A stretch of DNA of 64,000 nt from Claveliimonas bilis (GTDB taxonomy: Bacteria; Bacillota; Clostridia; Lachnospirales; Lachnospiraceae), in NCBI RefSeq assembly GCF_020892095.1, contig NZ_AP024845.1, forward strand, positions 558,001 through 622,000. The letters run 5' to 3'. The notes under the pieces were generated by a model. The model saw only the letters and a program-made list of their open reading frames with translations, had not been told where the DNA came from and ran no database searches. Below are positions 15,169 through 24,068 of the stretch, piece after piece (the first letter of the stretch is position 1; each line of letters begins with the position of its first letter). The position numbers and the translations under genes were made by a program.

Positions 15169-16731
15169 ATGATGGACAGCGAAAGAACAATTGCCTTTGT
15201 CCCGGAGGAACAGAGAGGAAAAACCGCGACGCTGATTATTTTAGACATGAGAAACCGACCGGTAGTGGTACCTTTACAGGGCAATATGACTCTCGGAAGA
15301 GATTACGACAAATCAAACTGTGATATTCGTGTACAGTCCAGGATCACAGGACGCCGGCACGGTGAATTTGTTTACAGTGATGTATATCAGGACTACTACT
15401 ACATTGACAATAACAGTGTGAACGGCACTTATATAAACGGGAACAAACTGACCTCACAGGATGGTAGAACATCTGCCCCATATAAGCTCCAGGAAGGAGA
15501 CGTTCTAAGAATTGACCATTCCCGGCTGGATGATCCTCATCCGGAAGCAGTTCTTATGATTTTTACATGGAGCTATACCCTGGGCTCCAGATGGACCGTA
15601 CGATCTATAAAGGGACTGGCAGAGATTCGGATCGGACGGGATGAAAAAAATACCATTGTTCTGGATGATCTTCTGATCTCACGTACCCACGCTGTAATCC
15701 GGAAGGAAAACGGTCAATGCTGGATCGAGGATATCCACAGTCAAAACGGCGTGCGGGTCAACGGCAGAGAGATAGAAAAAAGCCAGCTTCTGTATGAGCA
15801 CGATGTTGTTCGGATCGGTAATACCATTCTCATTTTGTGGGCCGACACGATCATTTACAATATCTTCACTAAAGAAGAAGGTCAGCTCTCTGTGAACATC
15901 CGGAAAATGGCGGTGAATTTCGGGCGAAAGACCCTCATCAAGGATATTGAGTTTGAAGCGGAAAATACAGACTTTGTCCTTATCCTTGGCGGATCCGGTG
16001 CCGGTAAAACAACGCTGATCAATACGATTCTCGGAGAAAAAAAGGCAGACGGAGAAATCTTGCTGGACGGTCAGAACCTATATCGAAATTTTAAATATAT
16101 GAAAACAAAAATCGGTCTGGTGCCTCAGTTTTTAAATCTCCGTCTGAATGACAAAGTAAGGGAAACCCTGATGGATGTAGCGGAAATCAAATTACCCAAG
16201 CAGGATTATTCTCATCAGGACAAGCTTAGGCGCGTGCAGGATACTATGGAAAAGGTCGGTGTCCAAAACCTAAGTGAACACCTCATCAGCCAGCTAAGCG
16301 GCGGACAGAAAAAGAAAGTATCGGTAGCCGCACAGCTTATCGGCTTCCAGAAAGTATTTATCTGTGATGAGCCTGACTCCGGACTGGATGCAGCATCCCG
16401 CATGCAGCAGATGGAAATTTTAAAGGAGATCGCTGATAACGGGAAGATCGTCATGGTAATTTCCCATGAACCGGACGATGCCGTCAACAGTGTAACAGGG
16501 GAAAGCCTGTTTACAAAAGTACTTGTCATCGCCAAAAGCACAAAAGAACAGTGCGGTCAAATGGCTTTCTATGGAACGGTCCCGGAGGCGCTGGAGTTTT
16601 TCCAGGTAAAGCGTCTTCAGGATATTATGTTGGAAATCAATCCTACTTATGAAGGTGGCAAAGGAAGAGCAGACTATTACATTCAAAAATATACATTACA
16701 GCCTAAGAAACGAGGGAGGAACAAAAGATGA
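15169..16731 (+). CDS. ABC transporter ATPase with two N-terminal FHA domains
   Basis: 520 residues. FHA domain 1 (about 40-105: LGRDYDKSNCDIRV, SRITGRRHGEF, NNSVNGTYINGNKL) and FHA domain 2 (about 157-220: IRIGRDEKNTIVLDD, LISRTHAVI, SQNGVRVNGREI) each keep the Gly-Arg, Ser-Arg-x-His and Asn-Gly signatures that read phosphothreonine. Then comes an ABC domain with Walker A GGSGAGKTT, signature LSGGQKKKV, Walker B VFICDEPDSGLDA and an H-loop. The tail is basic. The likely signal is the kinase encoded by the next gene, whose start codon overlaps this stop (ATGA at 16728-16731). This suggests that transport is switched by phosphorylation, which is an inference. Confidence 0.93.
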   Translation: MMDSERTIAFVPEEQRGKTATLIILDMRNRPVVVPLQGNMTLGRDYDKSNCDIRVQSRITGRRHGEFVYSDVYQDYYYIDNNSVNGTYINGNKLTSQDGRTSAPYKLQEGDVLRIDHSRLDDPHPEAVLMIFTWSYTLGSRWTVRSIKGLAEIRIGRDEKNTIVLDDLLISRTHAVIRKENGQCWIEDIHSQNGVRVNGREIEKSQLLYEHDVVRIGNTILILWADTIIYNIFTKEEGQLSVNIRKMAVNFGRKTLIKDIEFEAENTDFVLILGGSGAGKTTLINTILGEKKADGEILLDGQNLYRNFKYMKTKIGLVPQFLNLRLNDKVRETLMDVAEIKLPKQDYSHQDKLRRVQDTMEKVGVQNLSEHLISQLSGGQKKKVSVAAQLIGFQKVFICDEPDSGLDAASRMQQMEILKEIADNGKIVMVISHEPDDAVNSVTGESLFTKVLVIAKSTKEQCGQMAFYGTVPEALEFFQVKRLQDIMLEINPTYEGGKGRADYYIQKYTLQPKKRGRNKR

Positions 16732-18956
16732 AAAAGTATTGTTTGAATTGTATGCGTGAAATTACTACAGGTACGCTCTGTGCAGACTGTGTAGGCAAAA
16801 AAATTCCAGAGACTGTGCCTCATCAGCTGAAGCCGGGAACGATACTGAATGGAAAATACCTGGTTGGAAATGTAATTGGTGAAGGAGGATTCGGAATCAC
16901 CTACATCGGGCGTGATACCGTATTGGAAACCAAGGTTGCAATTAAGGAATTTTATCCTGTTGGACGCATTAATAGAAATAATGAAGTTTCCAGTAACTTA
17001 ACGATCTCTACTGAAGAGCAGAGAGATTTTATCCGAAAAGGCAGGGATCGGTTTCTTGCTGAGGCAAGAAATATTGCGCAGTTTTCATCAGAACCTGGTA
17101 TTGTAAATGTAAAGGATTTTTTTGAAGAAAACGAGACAGCCTATATTATAATGGAATATCTTGAGGGAAAGACGCTGGCTGCCCATATCAAAGAGTGCGG
17201 TCCCATGGACGCTGAAAAAGTACGGGTACTCATGCTTCCGCTTGCAGAAGCATTGTCAAAAATACATAAGCTGGGCGTCATTCATCGGGATATCAGCCCG
17301 GACAATATCATGTACCTGAATCAAGGCATCTGCAAACTAATGGACTTTGGTTCCGCCCGTTACTTTATGCAGCAGGATCAGGAGCTTACCAGTACCGTCA
17401 AGAGAGGCTATACACCGGAGGAACAGTATACCAGCACCGGAAATCAGGGCCCCTGGACAGATGTCTACGGATTGTGCGCCACCATATATAAATGCATTAC
17501 AGGAACGACTCCGGCTGATGCCATTGATCGTATGGCCTATGACAGTCTGAAGCGTCCATCCGAGTTGGGAGTAAGGATTTCTCCTGAATTTGAAAATGCC
17601 ATCATGTGCGGCTTGGCTTTGCATGCGAAGGATCGCTGTCAGAGCATGGATGAATTGCTTCGACTTATGCAGGGCAGTACCCCTGAGACAACCGGAAATG
17701 AAGCGGAAGATTCTGACGCCACCATGTTTGCTGATCAGACATATTTTTCGCAGAATAACCCTACTTATACTCAGCCGACCTACACTCATACGCAGCCGAC
17801 CTATACCCATACTCAGTCTACTACCGGTTACGGCCAGCCGGGAATGTATGATCCGGACGATACAAACAACAGGCAGGCTTCTCCTGAACGCAAAAAGAAA
17901 AAATTCCTGATCCCCGCTATTGTAGGCGGTATCGCAGTTGCCGCAGCAGCCGGCTTTATCATCTGGAACGTTGTGGGCAACGACAGTGAGGAAATAGAAA
18001 CCTTCGGAGATTACTATGTGACTGGATGTAAGGAAGTACTCAAACTTCGGGAAACTGAGGATGAGGACAGCAAGATCCTGACGAAATTAGACAATGGGGA
18101 AAAGGTATCTTTAGTGGAACGAACAGAAAATGACTCCTGGAAAGTTTACGTAGAGGCCGAAGACCTTACGGGATATCTGGATTATCACTATCTGACCAAC
18201 GAACGGGACGCTGCAATGGAACCTATTGAAAAGTATGTAAATGTATCCGGCGACGAGCAGCTGACCATCTTAAGCACTACAGAAGAGGATGCTACTTCTA
18301 TCGGCATTCTTGAGAGAGGCGATGAAATCACAGTGATGGCAACGCCCGGAGATACCTATGCTTATATTTACGCTCCGGAAGTCAAGACATTCGGCTATGT
18401 TGACCAGTCAAAACTGTCTGACGAGGAACCAGCGGAAGAAAAAGAAACTACAGATGCTGCTGCATCCAACCAGGCACAGAGTACCGGCGATGTATTCGGC
18501 CCCGGCAATCCGCCATCCAGTAATCTGGGTGTATACTATGTAAATGTGCAGAAAGGATACCTGGCTCTCCGCAATGCCAAGAGCTATGACGCATCCAATG
18601 AAATCGGAAAAATGTATAATGGGGAGTCTGTATATGCACTTCGGAATGATGGTGAATACTGGTATGTCTACTCTCCAACTTTGGGCAGCTATGGATATAC
18701 AAATGCCACTTACCTTCGTTCCTCATCTCAAGGAAAGATTTCTTCCAGCAGCGGATCCACCTATTACGCAAGCGTTTCTTCCGGTTATCTGGCACTGCGA
18801 AATGATACTGCTTACGATGCTTCCAATGAAATTGGCAAAATTGCCAACGGACAGCCGGTGGAAGTCGTAGACACCTCCTCCGGAACCTACTGGTATGTAT
18901 ATGTGCCAAGTCTGAATCAGTACGGATATGTAAACAGTGAATATTTGAGGAAATAA
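16728..18956 (+). CDS. Transmembrane Ser/Thr protein kinase with zinc ribbon and extracellular SH3-like repeats
   Basis: 742 residues. A four-Cys zinc ribbon opens the protein (CLNC..., CADC, residues 5-21). The kinase domain spans about 43-315: Gly loop GEGGFGITY, VAIKEFY (Lys), catalytic loop HRDISPDN (canonical Lys replaced by Ser), DFGSAR and APE-like TPEEQY. A Tyr/Thr/Gln-rich linker with a short repeat (TYTHTQP, ~345-370) may be autophosphorylated. A membrane helix lies at about 395-415 (FLIPAIVGGIAVAAAAGFII). Outside are four SH3-like segments; the last two are close copies (GYLALRN.., YDASNEIGK, YWYVY, YGY.N..YLR). PknB-type kinases usually carry PASTA domains here; SH3-like domains could bind wall peptides. 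Start overlaps the previous stop; next gene follows by 3 bp. Confidence 0.93.
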   Translation: MKKYCLNCMREITTGTLCADCVGKKIPETVPHQLKPGTILNGKYLVGNVIGEGGFGITYIGRDTVLETKVAIKEFYPVGRINRNNEVSSNLTISTEEQRDFIRKGRDRFLAEARNIAQFSSEPGIVNVKDFFEENETAYIIMEYLEGKTLAAHIKECGPMDAEKVRVLMLPLAEALSKIHKLGVIHRDISPDNIMYLNQGICKLMDFGSARYFMQQDQELTSTVKRGYTPEEQYTSTGNQGPWTDVYGLCATIYKCITGTTPADAIDRMAYDSLKRPSELGVRISPEFENAIMCGLALHAKDRCQSMDELLRLMQGSTPETTGNEAEDSDATMFADQTYFSQNNPTYTQPTYTHTQPTYTHTQSTTGYGQPGMYDPDDTNNRQASPERKKKKFLIPAIVGGIAVAAAAGFIIWNVVGNDSEEIETFGDYYVTGCKEVLKLRETEDEDSKILTKLDNGEKVSLVERTENDSWKVYVEAEDLTGYLDYHYLTNERDAAMEPIEKYVNVSGDEQLTILSTTEEDATSIGILERGDEITVMATPGDTYAYIYAPEVKTFGYVDQSKLSDEEPAEEKETTDAAASNQAQSTGDVFGPGNPPSSNLGVYYVNVQKGYLALRNAKSYDASNEIGKMYNGESVYALRNDGEYWYVYSPTLGSYGYTNATYLRSSSQGKISSSSGSTYYASVSSGYLALRNDTAYDASNEIGKIANGQPVEVVDTSSGTYWYVYVPSLNQYGYVNSEYLRK

Positions 18957-18959
18957 GGC

Positions 18960-19913
18960 ATGAAAAAGAAAGTTATCATTCTGCTGCTCGTCCTTCTTGT
19001 AATCATCGGGACCTCTGCCGGTATCTTTATTCTGTATAACCAGGCAGTTGCAGACAAAGAAGAGAAAACTGCTGATCCTATTAAGATCGAGACCCCGGAG
19101 AAACCAACAGAACCGGAGGAAGAGCTTAAAAAAGAAGAAGAGCCTCAGCAACCGGAGGAACCGTCACCGCCTCCGGCAGAGACATCTTCCTCAAGCAAGG
19201 CATCTGAGATCCAAAGCCGGCTGGAACAACTGGTCAATACAGAATACAATGCCGGAGGCAGCGTCGCTATATGCACAGGACGAGTGGATGAGAATGATCT
19301 GGCTTCAGTAAACAGCAGTCCCATGCAGGCTGCCAGCCTGATCAAGCTCTATGTCGCCGGCTGTGTATATGAGAATTATGAAAAAGTCACCGCCTATGAT
19401 TCTTACGGCGGTGAGACCGAAAACCTTATTAAATCTATGATCACTGTCAGCGACAATACATCCTGCAATACACTGGTAAACCGATTGGGAGACGGTGTAG
19501 ATCAGAACGGTATGGCACTGGTAAATCAGTACTGTACCGCCCATGGCTTTTCTGATACGCATATGGGACGGCTGATGCTTCATCCCAACGATATAGATGA
19601 CAATTATACATCTGTCAAAGACTGCTGCAACTTTCTCAAAATGGCGAATGCCGGCCAGCTGGAGGGAGCCTCCACTATCCTGGATTACATGAATCAGCAG
19701 GAACGCCGCGGCAAAATCCCCTCTGGTCTTCCTGCCGGTGTTTCCTCCGGAAATAAAACCGGGGAGCTTTCTGATGTGGAAAATGATGCCGCCATCGTAT
19801 ATGCAGACAGCGGCACCTATGTACTGTGCGTCATGTCACAGAATCTGTCTGACGCATATACTGCCAGACAGTTTATTATCCGCACTTCCAGTGTTGTATA
19901 TGAAATGATGTAA
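18960..19913 (+). CDS. Membrane-anchored class A beta-lactamase-like serine hydrolase
   Basis: 317 residues. An N-terminal helix (VIILLLVLLVIIGTSAGIFIL) anchors it, followed by a long Pro/Glu/Ser-rich spacer (about 35-80). The hydrolase part has the three motifs of class A enzymes: SLIK (SxxK), SDN (VSDNTSCN) and KTG (NKTGELSD); no clear Glu166-type ExxxN loop is visible, so beta-lactam hydrolysis is uncertain. It may act on peptidoglycan peptides. Last gene of the FHA/kinase operon, 3 bp after the kinase, and the only enzyme of the set placed outside the membrane, which fits a module that senses or trims the wall. Confidence 0.9.
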   Translation: MKKKVIILLLVLLVIIGTSAGIFILYNQAVADKEEKTADPIKIETPEKPTEPEEELKKEEEPQQPEEPSPPPAETSSSSKASEIQSRLEQLVNTEYNAGGSVAICTGRVDENDLASVNSSPMQAASLIKLYVAGCVYENYEKVTAYDSYGGETENLIKSMITVSDNTSCNTLVNRLGDGVDQNGMALVNQYCTAHGFSDTHMGRLMLHPNDIDDNYTSVKDCCNFLKMANAGQLEGASTILDYMNQQERRGKIPSGLPAGVSSGNKTGELSDVENDAAIVYADSGTYVLCVMSQNLSDAYTARQFIIRTSSVVYEMM

Positions 19914-19922
19914 CCTTTTCAA

Positions 19923-19958
19923 TGGGCAGGTACATGGCGAAAGCCGTACCTGCCTGAT
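19923..19958. terminator. Bidirectional terminator
   Basis: GGCAGGTAC/GTACCTGCC with an inner GGC-gaaa-GCC hairpin, followed by a T-rich run on the plus strand. It closes the kinase operon and also lies at the 3' end of the cupin gene on the other strand. Confidence 0.8.
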
Positions 19959-19959
19959 T

Positions 19960-20397
19960 TTATTCCAGATTTCCGTACTCATCATCTGTAACAGGTTCGC
20001 ACCACTCATTTGAGGTATCTTCTCCCGGAGCCTCAAATGCAATATGGCTGAACCAGGAATCTTTCTTTGCCCCATGCCAGTGCTTCACACCCGCCGGAAT
20101 ATAGATGACGCTGCCCGGCTCCAAGCTGATCGGATCCTTTCCTTCTTCCTGGTACCAGCCCTCTCCGGCCGTACACAAAAGGATCTGTCCGCCGCCCTTG
20201 GCAGCGTGATGGATATGCCAGTTGTTGCGGCATCCCGGCTCAAAAGTTACATTGGAGATCATCAGCGGACACTGTCCCGGATCTGTCAAAGGATTCAGAA
20301 ACGATTCGCCGATAAAGTACTGTGCAAAGTTAACATTTGCCTCCCCTTTTCCAAATACGTTTGCCTGTTCAAAATCTGTCTCGTTCAAATATCTCAT
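19960..20397 (-). CDS. Cupin-domain protein
   Basis: 145 residues. The cupin metal site is clear: WHIHHAAKGGGQILLCTAGEGWYQEEG (motif 1, with His-x-His and Glu) and PGSVIYIPAGVKHWHGA (motif 2, His). Such small cupins often accompany carboxymuconolactone decarboxylase-like peroxidases or aldo-keto reductases and may be isomerases or sensors; the reaction here is unknown. ATG 20397 follows ggagg. It is downstream of the RibD-like gene by 28 bp, so the two may be one operon. Confidence 0.88.
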   Translation of the reverse strand: MRYLNETDFEQANVFGKGEANVNFAQYFIGESFLNPLTDPGQCPLMISNVTFEPGCRNNWHIHHAAKGGGQILLCTAGEGWYQEEGKDPISLEPGSVIYIPAGVKHWHGAKKDSWFSHIAFEAPGEDTSNEWCEPVTDDEYGNLE

Positions 20398-20424
20398 TTT
20401 TATCCTCCACTATTTTTATTGATA

Positions 20425-21111
20425 CTATTTCTTATTTTCCACCTGGTACCGCAGCCAGACGGCTCCATCGTCGTAAGACTCCATACTGGAAAGCTTCAAA
20501 TGGAAAGGTTCCGTCTCCATAGGAAGCCCGTCAAATGCAGCTGCCATTCCTTTTCTTCCATCGATTCCCGGAGCCAGCAGGATGCTCACTTCATCTAAAA
20601 GTCCTGCCGCAAGAAAGCCTGCGTTGATGGCCCCTCCTCCTACAACGGACATCCTCTCAACGCCAAATTCATCAGCAAGAATTTCCACTGCCCGTTCAAG
20701 ATTGATTCTTTCTTTTCCGCAGGCGATCCAGGAAATATTTCTTGCATCCAGATAGGCAAGATATTCTTTTGTGACCTGCTCGCTTGTAAGAATAAGAAGC
20801 GGAGTTTCACTGCCATCTTGCTCCGGCCAAAGCAGGGTTCCTTTTGTGTCTGTTACAACGCTGTAGCCCGCAGCGTCCGCCTTTTTTGAAAAACCTTCCT
20901 GTCCGAAAATATCCTGCTGTTCAGGTGTAAATGTCCCTTCTTCCGCCATTTCCAGCTGCGCTGTCACCCGTCCACTTAAGGAAGTCGGCGTATTCAGGGC
21001 ATGGAGTGTTTCATAATACTCTTTTACTCCCTCCAGCTTTGCCGTCATTCCGCAGTCAATTCGTCCATCAACAGCTGTCATCATATGACAGATAATATGT
21101 GGCCTGTTCAT
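20425..21111 (-). CDS. RibD C-terminal domain (dihydrofolate reductase-like) oxidoreductase
   Basis: 228 residues. HIICHMMTAVDGRIDCG is the N-terminal strand-loop of RibD C-terminal family reductases, VERMSVVGGGAINAGFLAAGLLDEVSILLAP is the NADPH-binding GGG and LxDE motif. There is no deaminase domain, so it is not the riboflavin enzyme itself; these stand-alone proteins are NADPH reductases of unknown substrate. No sign of damage. Start ATG 21111 with a weak aggatgatgga. Confidence 0.88.
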   Translation of the reverse strand: MNRPHIICHMMTAVDGRIDCGMTAKLEGVKEYYETLHALNTPTSLSGRVTAQLEMAEEGTFTPEQQDIFGQEGFSKKADAAGYSVVTDTKGTLLWPEQDGSETPLLILTSEQVTKEYLAYLDARNISWIACGKERINLERAVEILADEFGVERMSVVGGGAINAGFLAAGLLDEVSILLAPGIDGRKGMAAAFDGLPMETEPFHLKLSSMESYDDGAVWLRYQVENKK

Positions 21112-21260
21112 TTTCTTCCATCATCCTTTCTATTTCCTAATTATTTATATGCACAAAAACAGGTGCCCCCGGATTGATCTTCTCTTTTCCGGCGACACCT
21201 ATATTGTATTCCTGTTCTTTTCATATGTCCAATGCCTATGTTTTATATAGATATATACAA

Positions 21261-22066
21261 TTAGCACATACTTTTGATATGCTCTAAAAATTTGCCGGCA
21301 GCTCCAAAATTGGGCTGAAACTTCTTCCATGCAAGAACTGTTGTCATAGACAGTTCCGGATAAAGAGGTCTGAATACCATCCTGCTATTTTCAAATAAAT
21401 TGACAGCTCCCTCTACTGTCAGTGCAGAGGCAATTCCATCGGCTACCAGCATTACAACATTGGTTATGATATTATGAGTAGCAAAAATGTTCAGTCGGGA
21501 AAGCTTCTCTCCCATCCAGTTCTCCAACTCTTTCTGCAGGGAGACACGGTCCGTGGTAATAAGGGGGATATCAAACAGATCTTCTTTTCCTTCATGCGGA
21601 TATAATCAAACTTTGTCACATCGATAGGCTCCAGCAAAAATCCGAAATCAAGAAGCCCCTGCTCCAATCGTTCCTTTACATATTCAGCGCTGTTTGTATA
21701 AAGCTGATACTGCACTTTCGGATATTTCTTCCGAAAACTGTCCATTGCCAGTCCAAGAAAGCGCATGGTAAGCAGCCCGCCGCTTCCTATAGAAATCACG
21801 CCCTCTATGTCGGCCTGCTCTTCAAATTCACTTTCAATTTTATTCATCAAAGTTACGACCTCTTCCGCACGCCGGCGCAGCATGACGCCTGCATCGGTAG
21901 GCTGCAGATGTTTGCCCCGGACAAAAAGCTGCACTCCGATTTCTTCCTCCAGCTGCGCCATCTGACGGCTGAGGGTGGGCTGTGTAATGTGCAGAACCTC
22001 TGCTGCCCGCGTTATATTTTCTTCTCTGACAACTGCCAGAAAATATTGTAAGGCACGAATTTCCAT
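21261..22066 (-). pseudogene. LysR-family regulator with a frameshift
   Basis: The N-terminal frame (from 22066) has a complete LysR winged helix (EIRALQYFLAVVREENITRAAEVLHITQPTLSRQMAQLEE) and part of the effector domain. Family similarity breaks after DYIRMKEK near 21590 and resumes in another frame as DLFDIPLITTDRVSL, continuing to LEHIKSMC at 21261. One inserted or lost base in the A/G-rich run (gaaaagaagatc) explains it. Whole length would be about 268 residues, a little short for the family. It may be a true mutation or a sequencing error. The neighbour RibD-like/cupin pair could be its former target. Confidence 0.85.
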
Positions 22067-22160
22067 GCAGATCCTCCTGTTTTTTGTTCTGCCTCAATTA
22101 TAATGCACCCGTCCTGCCCCTGCAACGTCTGATTAACAGATTGATACTGCAGCATTTTTC

Positions 22161-24047
22161 TTAAGCTGCAAAGTTCCCTGTATATAGTTGATAATATTTT
22201 CCTTTTGCCGCGATCAGCTCATCATGGGTGCCCTTTTCGATGATGCGTCCCTGTTCCATTACCATAATGCAGTCCGAGTTTTTGACTGTAGACAGACGGT
22301 GGGCAATGACAAATGTTGTCCTTCCCTTCATCAGAGCATCCATTCCATCCTGCACCAGTTTTTCCGTACGGGTATCAATGGAGGAAGTAGCCTCATCCAG
22401 AATCAGCGCCGGCGGATCAGCCACAGCAGCACAGGCAATCGCCAGAAGCTGTCTCTGTCCCTGACTCAAATTAGCGCCGTCTCCGGTAAGCTGTGTCTGA
22501 TACCCTTCCGGCAGGCGCCTGATAAAGCCATCGGCATTTGCCAGCTTTGCAGCGCGGATACATTCTTCATCTGTTGCATCCAGCTTACCGTAGCGAATAT
22601 TATCCATAACCGTTCCGGTAAATAAATGGGTATCCTGCAGCACCATTCCCAGTGATCTTCTTAGATCCTGCTTTTTGATTTTATTGATATTAATACCGTC
22701 ATAACGAATCTTACCGTCTGCAATATCATAGAAGCGGTTGATCAGATTGGTGATCGTAGTCTTACCCGCTCCGGTAGCTCCTACAAAGGCAATCTTCTGG
22801 CCTGGTTTTGCCCAGAGACTGATGTTATGCAGTACGATTTTATCATCCGTATATCCGAAATCCACATCATCAAAGACAACTTTTCCTTCCTGTTTTGTGT
22901 ACGTAACTGTCCCCTCCGCCTTATGGGGATGTTTCCACGCCCACAGATTTGTGCGGACGGCTGATTCTATAAGCTGGCCTTTCTCATCTTCTTTTGCGTT
23001 GACCAATTCCACATATCCGTCATCTTCCTCCGCTTCCTGATCCATCAGATCAAAGACTCTCTGCGCACCTGCTGCCGCATTGACAACAAAATTCAGCTGC
23101 TGGCTCACCTGCGTAATCGGATTGGTAAAGCTTTTATTCAGTCCCACAAATGCAATGACTGTTCCGATCGTAACTCCGGCAAGTCCATTCACCCCCAGGA
23201 TAGCTCCCACAATCGCCACAAGCGCATAACTGATCCAGCCGATATTGGCGTTGACCGGCATCAGCAGATTGGCATAGGTGTTTGCCTTATCTGCACTGTC
23301 TCTTAACTTTTCATTTACTTTGTGAAACTCTTCTATGGCGGCCTGCTCATGGCAGAAGACTTTCACTACCTTCTGGCCATCCAGCATTTCTTCAATGAAC
23401 CCGTCTACTGCTCCCAGGTCAATCTGCTGCCGGATAAAGTATTTTCCGGACAATCCGGATAATTTGGAAGTGACAAAAAGCATGACTGCAGCTGTCAAAA
23501 TTGAGATCACCGTCAGCGCCGGATTCAAAATCAGCATGGTAACCAACGTGGCGGTCATGGTAATCACTGAGTTAATGATCTGGGGAACGCTCTGACTTAG
23601 CAGCTGTCTCAAAGTATCTACATCATTCGTATAGACAGACATAATATCTCCGTGGGCATGTGTATCAAAATATTTAATCGGCAGCGCTTCCATTTTACAA
23701 AATAAATCATCCCGCAGATGCAGCATCGTTCCCTGACTCACATTTACCATAATTCGGTTGTAAGCAAATGCAGAGAGAACGCCGACAGCCATCACACACG
23801 CCAGATAAAAAAGGTCTTTCGCCAGATTGCTGAAATCATTGGAGCCGCTCTCCAGCATAGGCATAATATAATTATCTACCAGCTTTTGCGGGAAGGTCGC
23901 CCCCACAACTGTGGCAATAGCCGTAACAATGATACAGGCAACCACGATCAGAAACAAATATTTGTAATAGTGAAGCATATATCGGATGACCCGTCCCACC
24001 ATCTTTATGGCTCTGTTTGCCCCGGGTCTGGATTTTTTCTCGTTCAT
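22161..24047 (-). CDS. ABC exporter half-transporter (permease-ATPase), second subunit
   Basis: 628 residues. Six membrane helices in the first ~330 residues (for example YLFLIVVACIIVTAIATVVG) form an ABC_membrane domain; the ATPase follows with Walker A GATGAGKTT, signature NLSQGQRQL, Walker B ALILDEATSSID and H-loop AHRLST. An insert of ~60 residues between the two parts (EEDDGYVELVNAKEDEKG) is typical of the B subunit of heterodimeric multidrug exporters such as LmrCD/TM287-288. The signature here has Gln where the partner has Gly (NVSGGQKQR). ATG 24047 follows ggagg, 21 bp after the partner gene. Confidence 0.93.
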   Translation of the reverse strand: MNEKKSRPGANRAIKMVGRVIRYMLHYYKYLFLIVVACIIVTAIATVVGATFPQKLVDNYIMPMLESGSNDFSNLAKDLFYLACVMAVGVLSAFAYNRIMVNVSQGTMLHLRDDLFCKMEALPIKYFDTHAHGDIMSVYTNDVDTLRQLLSQSVPQIINSVITMTATLVTMLILNPALTVISILTAAVMLFVTSKLSGLSGKYFIRQQIDLGAVDGFIEEMLDGQKVVKVFCHEQAAIEEFHKVNEKLRDSADKANTYANLLMPVNANIGWISYALVAIVGAILGVNGLAGVTIGTVIAFVGLNKSFTNPITQVSQQLNFVVNAAAGAQRVFDLMDQEAEEDDGYVELVNAKEDEKGQLIESAVRTNLWAWKHPHKAEGTVTYTKQEGKVVFDDVDFGYTDDKIVLHNISLWAKPGQKIAFVGATGAGKTTITNLINRFYDIADGKIRYDGININKIKKQDLRRSLGMVLQDTHLFTGTVMDNIRYGKLDATDEECIRAAKLANADGFIRRLPEGYQTQLTGDGANLSQGQRQLLAIACAAVADPPALILDEATSSIDTRTEKLVQDGMDALMKGRTTFVIAHRLSTVKNSDCIMVMEQGRIIEKGTHDELIAAKGKYYQLYTGNFAA

Positions 24048-24068
24048 AAATCAGTTTCCTCCTTTCAT

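Noticed and set aside
17758-17835. Repeats in the kinase gene as a CRISPR array
   Set aside because: They are short, contiguous, in frame and encode a Thr/Tyr-rich linker; no spacers and no cas genes.
18960-19913. Antibiotic-resistance beta-lactamase
   Set aside because: It has SxxK, SDN and KTG, but no clear Glu166 loop and it is fixed in a kinase/transport operon with a long membrane-anchored spacer; a wall-related hydrolase is the better reading.
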